64,000 bases of DNA from Hymenolepis diminuta (taxonomy: Eukaryota > Platyhelminthes > Cestoda > Cyclophyllidea > Hymenolepididae). The notes beneath the pieces were generated by a model. That model was not told where the DNA came from. It did no database searches and was given only the letters and a program-made list of their open reading frames with translations. A program made the position numbers and the translations under genes. Positions 1-12,100 of this stretch are shown in pieces; position 1 is the stretch's first letter, and the number at the start of each line of letters is the position of its first letter. The DNA lies in contig CAADRB010000056.1 of assembly GCA_900708905.1 (NCBI GenBank), forward strand, positions 1 to 64,000, given 5' to 3'.

Positions 1-2777
1 GAAAGAAGAAATAATATTTTGTTAATTATCATAGATAAGCATACAACATTAACAGGCTAAATTGAAGTAATCGTGCCCTAAACACACAATTCAAAAATTG
101 GACAGAACTTCTGTCACAACCTGATACTTTTAAGATACAAATTTATGAAAAATGATTTGCTACTACATCTAACTTAATGAGGAAGTTGTAAAATGTTGGA
201 TGTCAAATCTTGTCTCTTATTGTACGAACGCCGTGTACCTCAATAGGAGGTATCAACATAAAGGTCACAATGGAGAGATCCAATTTATTTAACAATCCTT
301 CAACCCTACATCGATTGAGGAAATGATGATTTCCTGTTTCCCAATATTTCACTGGGCAGTTACATTCAATGCTGTGTTATAAACATACCAGTTACTTGTT
401 GGGTTTTTATTGAGCATTTTAATTCACCCTCACTTCTTACCTTCTTCACGGCACAACAAGGTGGCGATAAGGGGTAGTTAGTTGAAGAGCTTTATTGAAT
501 AGAAAGGGAAAGTTCAGAGGATTGAGAGAGTGGGATGCAGAGGCGTGTTGTGTGGGTCTACAGGGGAGGAGGGGAGAGGAGGGGGAGGGAGTAGTTATAC
601 AGTGGGATTGATGGCAAACAAATTGAGTCAGACGTGGGCAAATATTCGCTCAGTTTGGACACTTTGACTCAGCGAGTGAACAGCATCTAGTTTTCTCCAT
701 TTCATGTAACAATATCAGGCTACTTGACCGCAGGTCACGAGTGATTTCAGGTGATAAACTAATCGCAAAGTCAGGCTGGTTCATAGTAGGTGAGTATATG
801 AAAAATATAGGAGAGATATTTCATGAAATTTTTCATGAAATACAGGTGGTGAAATTTGTAATGAACGTGGTCACTACGATAGGAATCATGGTGAATTTTG
901 CCAGCTCCTTTGAGGTTTTAAAGAATTCCAATTTCACCAGACATTCATTAGTATCTTCGTAGTAGGAAGGAAACTCATGTCTTCTTATTATTTGTATTTA
1001 ATAGTAAGAACGCTGGTGTAGGATACAGCCTAAAAATTACAGGATAAGCATCCTAGGCAGCCGCACTTTCCAGCTTTATGAACTCCAAGAATGCGGAATA
1101 GAAATATGGCATGCTTTTACCCTACAGGTTATTATGTCCACATGTTTTTTGCTCAACTGCAGGCTTGTCGATGGAATAGCTACTTATTACGCTTAAGTAG
1201 TGACTATTAAAACGTACAAAAATGTAATCGAATTTTGATCGCAGTACTTTAAATTAATTTGACATTCAATATAAAATAAGTTACTTTGACCAACCTTTCC
1301 TATTACCTTCCGTATTTTATGAAAAAATTATTACATTTTTGAACCCACACTTAATAATATCTTTTTTTTTGTTTTGTTGCATGAAACAGTGTTTACTTCA
1401 AAACGTTAAGTCAACCAAACCTAGAGATCTCTGAAAATGGTCCTTAAAGAATTTAAAAGACAACTGACAGAATGTCACATTCGAATACGTCACTGCATTG
1501 TTGTTATGACTCCGGATTGCATATCACAAGAACATATGGAAAAACATATGCTTCGTCCTTTATGCACTCGTTTATCGATCACTGATATTCCACTCTGTGT
1601 CGTGAAATTGAAACTCATCAATAATAAATTATTAGCTAAGTAGTCAATCAATCATTCCCTAAAGACCGAATAAACGTGTTATTATTATTTCAATGATTAT
1701 GTTATCTTTGAATTACCACTTTCTACTTTTCGCTGCTCTTTTGGAGTCGACTGGTATCTCAGTGATGGCCTAGCTTTTGTAATATCTACATATGCTCCCA
1801 CTCTACAGTATATATATATATTTTTTTATATATACGAGACCTCAAATAGATTCACTTTCTTTGATAATAAATCAGCATCATTATCTTTTCTTGTCGAAAT
1901 CCACTTAGGATTAAAATATGCGGTTCATTATTTCCATAATTATTATTCACAGGAATGCGGAAAAATCTCTATTTACGAGAAGCAACTGAAAGCAATTAGC
2001 AGAAAATCTAACAGACGGTAAAGGAAGAGAGACCAAAAACATGCTGAGAGCAATGCCAAGATATCCAAGGGTCTTACTTCGTTCGATATTTAGGCTCGGA
2101 TTATAGTCTTTAATAAATGTGTAGCTCAGATTCCCAAAGTTCAAACTACATGTTTCGTCCCTGGGGTTGTAGAAAATACCTGTCTACGATATATGACCGG
2201 TTTTTAATCAAGAAGGATCAATCTTGCCACCCCAACTCACTTTTCTCCTCTAATGGTTGGGAAGGCAAAATGATCTTGCACGAGATTCAACAGCTGACAG
2301 TCTTAACCTAGAAGAGTAATGTAAGTTAGCACAAATACGATAAAATGCAGTTAGTATAAAAAGCTTCACACTTAGATGGCAGAACAAGGGGAAGTGAAAT
2401 GTACGCACTTCCGAATCATGAAACTCTGAAAAACCTCATCTCCATGAATGGTTCCTCTTCAGACAAATCAATAAATACATAGTTCCCGACACAATATGTT
2501 TTCATTTATTCATGAATTAATGACTTGCATGTTTGTAGATTTATTTAAATTAGACCATATTCTAGAACTAAGGCGCTTAAGCTTCAAACGTTTAAATATC
2601 CACGGTTAAGTGTCCAGGCGACTTAATTACATCTTGTTGAATTTCAGCCAAAATATTAGAAAGAAACTAAAAGACCTTTCAAGTGGCCTACCCATAACCG
2701 TTTTTGAACAGAACCGCAACTAGTCCATGCTTAAATAACTCCAAAAGGCAGTCTCACACACTTAATACCTATATTAA
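1..2777. other. No gene recognised; downstream flank of RIF1
   Basis: AT-rich with only short, unconvincing open frames on both strands. The one compositionally distinct piece is the purine-rich tract around 540-592. Short TA runs occur at about 1808 and 2817. Confidence 0.6.
563..589 (+). other. G-quadruplex-prone polypurine tract
   Basis: Four G runs of three or more, separated by loops of 4, 6 and 1 bases, inside a G/A-only tract. This meets the usual G4 pattern; no gene is seen next to it. Confidence 0.5.
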
Positions 2778-2783
2778 TTTATT
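2778..2783 (-). terminator. RIF1 poly(A) signal AATAAA
   Basis: On the minus strand a canonical AATAAA lies about 104 bp past the RIF1 stop codon, implying a short 3' UTR and cleavage around 2750-2765. Such hexamers are frequent in AT-rich DNA, so the distance to the stop is the main support. Confidence 0.5.
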
Positions 2784-2886
2784 ATTGGCACAAATAGTAA
2801 CAAAATAGGATACACGCATATATATATATAATCTCATTAATTATTAAAAGTTGGTAAAAATTTTATCATCACAACAGAATATGATC

Positions 2887-3174
2887 TTAGGATGAGCAGA
2901 ATGGATGCAAAAACGCGATTATCTCCATTACCAAATTTTTTTGCTGTTCACGAGTCAGTGTAGGCAACTCCTCTCCTATGGTTCTAAGCGCCTGCTTAAT
3001 ACGATCCAAATGAACTCCTTCCTCTACTTCGCCTTCTTCTTCGACATTATTTGGAGATGTCTCTGATGACCCCTGAGGTACTAAACAAGTCACCTCAACT
3101 TCAGTATCCACTATCTCAGCGACATCCATTGGTTCAGGTTGATTTGAGGCGACAGTAGTAGCTGTTTCCGACTC
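2887..3174 (-). other. RIF1: RIF1 last exon: acidic linker and C-terminal helical segment
   Basis: The exon starts in phase 0 after a ttttag acceptor and ends in a stop at 2887-2889. It encodes an acidic linker and, in the last 40 or so residues, an amphipathic helical segment (LDRIKQALRTIGEELPTL onward). The position matches the C-terminal CR-III of vertebrate RIF1, a small helical multimerisation and BLM-binding domain. Similarity is weak, so the equivalence is inferred from position and pattern. Confidence 0.7.
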
Positions 3175-6100
3175 CTAAAAATGGAGATAAAAACTATGAG
3201 GGGTCACGAAATTGCTGTCCGTAGGTGTAAACCCAATGAATGAAATGGCCAGATGCACTGGTTAAGTCTGTCTAAGGTTGGTGACAGAAATCGAGTTCCG
3301 TAATACTACCCCTCTATCCAAAATGAGGGTTGGGAAATGCTTTGCCAAGATTAAGGATAAAACAAAACCCCCGTCTATATGATTATAAGTATAATATGTT
3401 ACAAAACAAATATATAATTATCAATATAAGCCCTATTATGCTAAAAAAATCACAGCTAGTACGAACTAGCTGCCCTTGGCTATTAGAATAAGAGACAATA
3501 GAATCGATGTAGCATAACCAAAGACTCCATTCAATCAACCGTTAAATAGACACTAAATATCGAGAACATGAACTCGCACAGAAACCTAGAGATAAAATTT
3601 AAAATGAAACATTACGGCACAAAGTAAAAAGTGAACAATTTGATGAATCCAAAATCCCAATGAAGTCAAATTTATATAGGAGAAATGACATCAACACACT
3701 TCAAAATACCGTCATTTGCGATGATATTAGGCGTTTCGAAGAGGGCGACAATTAAATAGCAAACAAGAAAGTTTCATTTAAGGAGGGAATTTGTTCTCCG
3801 GACAATGTCACAGGAAAGAAAATACATCAATTGAGATCATTTTGAGATTCTAGCTACTATAAAGAATAGGGTGTGAAATGGCTCCAGATGAAGCAAATGG
3901 TGAAATCCGAGTATTGAAATCAAACAAAACGTCTACACTGAACATTAACTCCAACTGAAAGGTTCTCAAAAAGTTATACTATCTGTGTGGACCCTTCGTG
4001 TCATCAACCCTTCGCTAATGAAAGTGAGATGGAAAGGCACTAGTATAATGATCATCAAAGCTCCCCTAACGATTAACCAACAAATTCTTCTGTCCTAAAG
4101 ATCCACTATTCAAAAATCTATGCCATTAAATGCTTTTACCCAAACTCTTCTAGAAATTGACCTACAATGCAAGTGAGTTAGATATTATCCATTGATTTAC
4201 CCCTAACTCAGAATACAGACTTGAGAAATTTCATGCTAATCCTTCAAGTATACACGTTAAAACAATCCCACAGATCTGAGTGGGTTTTATGAGCACAACG
4301 ACAACATACCTGCTCGTTATTAGCATTCTCCTCAACCTGAGTATCTGTTATGACATCAGGAATAGCGGAATCACCTATCTCTTCATTTTCAACACTACTT
4401 GAAATCTCTACATTTTCAGAAATATCCGGTGACTCTTCGATCACTTCTACTCTATTCAAACTCTGATTTTCATCGGTAGTCGTCGCCGTTATCGTCACCT
4501 GTGATAGGGGAGACATTTGAGTCTCTTCTAACACTTCAACTTCAGTTGGTGACTTCGACGTAGATGTAATGTCAGAAAAAATTGGCGGAGTACAAGTGGT
4601 ACTAGTCGGGATAACAGGTGGCACCGATGCCTTCTTCCAAAGTACCTCAGGCATTGATCGGGATTCAAGAAGTGCACAAAATCTCTTGCGAGCCGCTGGA
4701 ATATTTTTTAAGGATGCTAAATTCTGTTGTCGAGTGTTCGATCTAGAAATAAGACGCCTTGGAGAAGTTGATTTACGCCTACGATTTACAACGGTAGCTG
4801 CAGAAGTAACCGTTGGAAGGGAGGTAGGTGGAGAGTATTCTTCAGGTTCACTAAAATTATGAACAATACAATTAAAAATAAAAAATGAGGTTCCAAAACA
4901 TTCGATCCGATATGGACCTTCCCTTCAGTAAACGCGATCGTGCAAATAAACACCAATAAGACTCATGCTGAATAATTCAGAGCAATTGTAGAAACTTAAC
5001 CTCAACTTGTTCTGTCCATCTACCGTTCTTCTAATCCTAAGATAAAAAACGTTCGGATAATTACTTGGCTTTAATAGTCACAAAAGCGTTGAAGTTTCAC
5101 TCGTTGTATTTTCGGCGGTCTCTAACCGATGAGAATTCTCATGCTTGGCATTCTGTGTTCTGTCTTAAATGTAGGGTTGAAAGTATGTTCCACAAATCAC
5201 CCACCTATCTATTAACCGTCCGCTAAAACTAAAGAAAACAGAACTTTATATGTGCATGGATCTAATAGATTCGGCTACTCTTCCAACTATATCTCTTCTT
5301 TTTATTATAACTTCGAGTACATTGAAACAGATAAAGAAACCGGCCTAGCATAGAGAGCTATAGCCACCTCAAGATTTATCGATAATAGAGAGCTAATTGT
5401 ACATCGCAAAAGTGTAAAGCAATAGTCATCAACTTTCAGCAGTCAATTCCTGTGTAGAGAAATAAGTGATTACATCCATATTTTTCTTTGACGCGTGCCT
5501 TTTCAATAAACCTACTTCCGTACTGTTGAACTTGTGAGAGTGACCTGACCTATGCCTTCAATATGGAGCTCATTCAAATAAACTTCTTATTTGTTGAACT
5601 ATTAGCGAATTATTATAGGCATATGAAATCAAAGAGAAATGAATGATACAGTTCTAGCCGAAGATACTTTCATAAAAATCGGATACAGAAGTGTAATTAG
5701 CTATTTCAAAACTCACAGAGCAGGAATAAAAAAGTATATACGCTCTATGGTGTACATAAGGGTAAATGTTTTAAGTTTATCCGAATTCAAATGCATTTTT
5801 TTCATATTACAGTAAATAAACACGAAAAAATACCTCTGAATTTGAGTAAGGGGTGAGAGAAGTAGTCTAGAATTTTCAGAGCTGCCCAAAACGCCAGTCT
5901 CCACAATCAACGGGGCTGTACTGCTTGAAGTTGGTTGTGACGGTGTTGGTGACGCAGATTTAGTTGGAGTATGTGGCAGCTCCTCCCCGCTTGGCGATTC
6001 AGGAGGCGAATCGTCGATCACAATGACCGTAGCTTGATCAGCAAATGATACGTGTTTCACCTGGTTAGATATGGATTCCCGTAAAATGCCTAAAAGCGGA

Positions 6101-9100
6101 GAAAAGAGAGTTAGAACAAATTGTGAGCTCATTAGATAGCATGGATTGAAAATCTGTCATTGAATAAACCCAACTCTTGTCGGCCAATGCTTAAAATCAC
6201 CATGAACAATCTAAAAATCGTGTCACCTTCTACGGTGAGAAAGTATCTGAATACGAGAACGGTAAAATAATGCAATAAGAGATTAACGGAGAGAATGAGA
6301 GGAAACCTAATAGAGGTTAAGAAAAACTCTTTATATTGAAAATTCTTACTTAGCGGGTATAGTTCAAAGCTTCCCATGGGTTGCTAAATTAATTTAAGTC
6401 TATGATATCCAGAGCTCATTCACTAGTTGAATAATTTTGATAGCTGGTCGTACCATTTGTATATTTTTCCAATGGTTAGGATAGCAGAATGATACAGCTG
6501 CCATAGTTTTGACATGGCGTAGCTAACTGAAGTATGCTATCTTACCCTTGAGTTATCTGAAAAATTAACAAAAAGAGTAACTAACCCTTTAGTTTAAATG
6601 GATTCACGTCCTTTATGAAACGAATTAACATTGTTGTATCAATTGTGATCCGTATTATTAATGTTATTAAATGAATAATCAAGCACATTAGTTGAACAGC
6701 GTTGAGTAGAGTTGATTTGTATTGTGACTACAATTCATAGCAAGCAACAATAAGTTGTGCAACGGATTCGTTACGATCAATGAGTATCTTTGATTGAATT
6801 TCAATGCAATCAGAGGTCACATTAACTGAATTTCATTTGGCTCCTCTGTTGGTGTACCTGTCCGTCTGTAAGAAGATGCAAATGATTCGAGATGATAAAG
6901 CCTACCATTTCATCCAATCAACTGATCAATAAGTTCTAAACATCACGAAAATGAGCCCACTCAAGAGATATTAAAACAATACACCTTAAGTAAAAGTAAA
7001 AAGTTATCCATGATTTCAAATGGAGTAAAAATTACTTGATGTTCTGCTTTATTTCATACTCTTCTCTATCGAAATAATTTTCCCTCTCGTGTTTAGATGT
7101 TTTCCCGTGACTAAAATTTGCAATTGTGCCTTATCAATAAAAATCAGTTTCTCAACTTCGCACAGGTTGATCGAAATTGCAGTTGGTTTCAATTATATAG
7201 CTTCACATTAGAGTTTTTACAATCTAATTAGCCCCTCAAAATAGCCTACAAAAGTCAGAACTTAATGCTAATACGAGTTTACTGTAATGGTAGGCTTTAC
7301 TGTAACGTAACGACCCTATAATTTAGCACATTTTGATAAATATGTAAATTTCACGAACAATTAACGGTAAATCGTTAAATTATTTTTTGGGTAGAAATTA
7401 TTCATTTTATTCAACAAGAGTAATAGAAGACTAACCAATTCGTGAAGGAGAGTCAGAAGACTTAATAGTGGGAGATGCAAGAGAAGTAGTAAGTTGTGGT
7501 TTCCCATTATTCATTGAAGCAAGCTGTGCCATCCTCAGCTTTTGCTTCTTCTCTATTTCCGCCCGACTGTTTTCCAGAATCTTTAGAGTTCTAGAGTTTA
7601 GCAATCCTAAGGAAAAAATAACAAAATCGTTAAAGTTTGAATTTTGCATCAAGGAAAGGGCTTTCCAACACTCACGTTGAGTAAAGGAATGATATTCCGC
7701 AGCCTCATGATTTAGTAATTAACCGTTATTCAGTCCTTTTATTAAACATTACCCTTTGATAACTCATTTTACCTCTGATCCGAATAAGTTTAGCCATTTT
7801 TTCGATTCTCACACAAACTACTGCTACCATGCTTATCCCAGTTTAACTTTATCAACCTTTATTCAGCACAAATATTCTGCGGTTTCTCACATTAAAGACT
7901 AACTCATCCTAGTTCGGGGGCATTTTCCAAGTGTACATCTAATTACTACCACAAGAGGAGTACAGAAAGTGGAGAATATGATCTCTTAATCTCTTATGGG
8001 ACCTAGTTAACAACTGAACTTCCTTGAGAAACTCATTCTATTATCCTTCTACTAATTAGTATGGTCAATGACTTCGTTCACCGCCTTTACAACGACAGGT
8101 ATTGGACCCTTAGCTCTATGACATCGACGCTTATATATAATTAAGTAGCATTTCCCCTACCTGGACTTCTAAGCAGCGGCGGTTGAGGTGACATCATGGG
8201 CGATCCCGCAAGCATAGGACTTACAGCACTTGGAGAAGCAGGCATATCTATTAGTCGTGTTTTCTTAGTAGCATTCGGGTTGGTAATATCACTATCAGGC
8301 AGCAGCTTGGATTGTATTATAACTCTCGTTCTGGTCGGCATCTTATTGATTTCCGCCACGGTCAATCTTACAGGAGTTTCTTCTAAAACACAAAGTGGAT
8401 CTTTAGTGATAGAATTTAGAAACAAGAACCATTGTCCTAAAGTGTTTGCAAGCTACCTTCAAATCCAGAATTTGGATCTGCATCAGTTATATCCGGTATT
8501 GTTGAGATGATGGTTGTTGGTTGAGATTCGTTTTGCAGTCCACTGACACTAAAAATGAAGCTTATTATAAAATGGAAACAACTTACCTGGAAGTGCTCAT
8601 TTGAGGTTGAGGTTGGCTTTGTGGTTGGGATTGTGTTAACGTTGGGGCACAGCTATCAAATGGTAGACGTGAATTTGAGTCCATTGAAGACTGGCTGTCA
8701 GAGGGATAGAGGGCCCATATAGCATCGTTGCTGTCACGGTCAAGACTGTTGAACATTGGAGGGATGTAGGCTTGTCTAAAAGGGAAGCGAGGCATTAACA
8801 AAATGGCCAAACTATTCCTAAAACCATTTATTTATTTACAGCTAATCTTCAAAACGTCCCTAAGACCATAGGTTTTGGGAGGTCAGGACAGTAATTAAGG
8901 ACGACCTGGTTTAATTATAGACTTAAACTAGAACTGAACTTTAACTTGATAAATTACTGCTTTGGGGTTAATCGTTAGATCACACGAATTCCATCTTATT
9001 TAAAGGGAATTTTGATAGCTAATGGATGCCCTCGAATAAAATATTCACTTGTGAAGCATAAATATCACAAATAAAATATGAAAAGGACTAAAAAAACCTG

Positions 9101-12100
9101 GATTCGCACATAAGTTGTAACAATTTAAGAAAAAGTATAAAGCTATATTGCTACTGTTATAGCGGTACGTAGCAAGACTCCTCACTGAAATACGTTATTG
9201 GTAAATATAGGTTAAATAGAAGAATGCAGAGAGGACGGTTTCAATTTCACTTATAAAATATGATACGTAGATAATTGAAATCGATTTGGTACTTGAGTAG
9301 TAATAAATGTAACATTGAGGTCATTTCATTTCGGTGTCCAAAGACGGAAGAACAATGAGGAACTAAGGGGAATTCATTAAAATAAACAAAGTACTTTTCG
9401 GTAAAAAGTAAACAATTTATTTAGTCCCCTTCCATCTAATTTCATATTTGTGTTCGAACGGGAAATTTTTAAAAAAATTGAGGAAATTGATTAAGACATG
9501 GATTTCGTCACCTTTGTTCACGCTTTCGTTCCTTCTGATGTTCTGTGAGTCGCACTCGCTTAGCACTGGAGGCATCCTTTGGAGGTACAAACACAAACTA
9601 CAAGTCAAAAAACATTCAGGATTCATGAAGACAAAGCAATTGCCAAAATATACCATAACACCATACATCACTAGAGTCCTCAAAGTCAATCGCATTAGTT
9701 GGGGGTCGCTTCATAGTAATCTTCCGCTTTTTTCCTCGACCTGAAGGTGTTGCTCCAATGACCTTTCTAGTCGTGGCATCAGCAACATGAAGTGATGGCA
9801 AAATATTCGCTACACTCAAATTTGGGAATAGCCGAGATGGGGATTTCGCGTCCTCAGGAGAGGTTTTAGTTGTGACCGAGATTGGAATTTCAGAAACCTG
9901 GATAAGCAGCTCAGTGGGTTTCGGTTCAGAAGTACCGGCATTTGTTTCAACTGTGATACTCAAGGAGTTAGATTGATGCAACCAACACATTAATAAGAGA
10001 AGAGTAAGACTGCAACTTACGACTCTGACTGACCTGACTCGAATCAGGTAGAGAAAGACGTCTACGAGAAGACAGAGGAGTTTTCTTAATTGGAAGGGAG
10101 GGTTTGCGCGTGCTTGTTCGTATGCCACGCTTAGGGGAAGAAGCCACGGACACTTGAGGTAAGGACACTTGGGTGATATTTTCAGTTCCTTCAATCATAG
10201 ACTGTGATTCTGTAACTATCTATCAGACAGAAAAGCCGACTGTTAGAGAAAGAAATAAGTAAATTACATAGAATAGCGAATGAAATGTAGATTTCCATTT
10301 AAATAAAAATGAAAGAGGAAGCGTATAGCCTTGAATAGCTGAATGTGGAATACCGCTTTAAATATTAGTCCTTTGTATTTGTAAAGGGCTAATTCATTTA
10401 CAGTTATAAAGATGGTATACATTATATTGATTGTACCAGCGAGTGTATTACTTCAATGTTCTCAAATCAGGGAAGAGAAGTCTTGAAATACAGGATTGCC
10501 CACGACAAATTAAATAAATTGTGTAGGTATTTTCATACATTTTTCAAATGATGTTTAAGATTATCCATCGAACGTCATTGTGCATTACCTGTCCAGTGTA
10601 ATCTCCCAGGAAGAAGATATCGCTTGGTCCTGATTTATTAATGCTTCATATTTAGATAACGCCTTAACCACCTATCTGTTTCAAAAGACTTTAAATGTTA
10701 TTCTGCTCCACTGAACATTCAAGATCTACGTGCATCTTATTCCTAGGAGGTGTTCCCATAGTTTATTCTAATTAAAAAACAATTCAGAGTTCAATTCTTC
10801 AGGACGTAAATCAAAAAAAAAACAAAGGCAAATTGCATTTTAGCTTTTCCCAAGACTTATCAGGTTTTTTTTGTAACTCATGAATGATTAACTACGGTAA
10901 GCACAAATGTCAAAACGAAAGCTTCACATTTGATGATAGGAATGATTCAGAATGTCTCTTCCCTAGAATGACATTAGTGTTGAAGTGCTTTACTGACAGC
11001 TTTACTCCCGTTCTTTCAGTGCGCCCAGTGCGCATTGCTAAGTCAGAGATCGATCCTCATAGTGCAAACCCAGTGATAAAATTTCCAGTTTAAGTGTGGT
11101 CAATGAGAGGAGTGGCAGAATGCGAGTTTAACTTCTATACTCAAGCTAAAAGTTTTTGACACTTCCATTAAGAGGTTTGGAGTGATGTCGATCAAGAATC
11201 GGAGTTTAGAACATAGCAATTTATGCTATGCTCTTCATTATTAATGAGCGATAAATATAAATAATGCTCCAAATGACAGATACCATTCAGTGATCGAAAT
11301 TTCCATTTGTCTACAGAAACTAAATTCGAGTATATTATCATGGAGGCTCCAGAATGCCTCCCTTTGAGGGTCTGCGAAATTAATATTACTACCAAGACTG
11401 TCTTAATGTGTAAATGCATACCTGATCAGTCTCGGGAGTATTACCGCCATTATCTAAAGATGGATTTTCGATTTGTTCCTCCTCCTGAGGAACTTTGTTC
11501 TCCACGTCTTCACTTTCCTCACTTTGAACCTGTTCCACACGATCAGTCAGTTTTTCGTGAGGAATCCAGGCAGGGAAATTCGTGCGATTGTGGAGAGAAA
11601 TTCGGGGGACTGAGAGTGAAGCGAGGCACATGGAAAACTGAGCGCTGACTGTGATCATCCGATTTCGAATTTCGGTATACTTGGGGTCTAGAGAAGTGAC
11701 CAAGGTGTCCCATATAGAGACCAGACAATAGATAAACACCTTATGTCGTCGAGAGATATCTGCCACTAAAACGACAAATCATGACAAGCTCATTTATTCA
11801 TCACTTACAAATGCCGAAAATTATGAATAAACGCCGCAGCAGAACGGCTATTAATGGTTAGAGTTAATTGAGAATAACTTCGTGTTTCTGGTTCAAAATT
11901 GACTACAAATTTAGTTTTCCACAACTCTTCTCCTCAGAGTTAATAATTTTGACCTCAATCAAACATTATGGTACTCTTATCTAAGTAAGAAGGGAGTAAG
12001 GAAGTAGATACTATCTACCAGGCTTAAGATAATTATCGACCGAAATCTTCAAAACGCACTATCCTTTCCGTCCGATATATATATATTCATCTGTTTAGTT

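Noticed and set aside
4569..4862. Plus-strand open frame of 97 codons
   Set aside because: It is the antisense shadow of RIF1 exon 29, which has splice signals and phase on its side.
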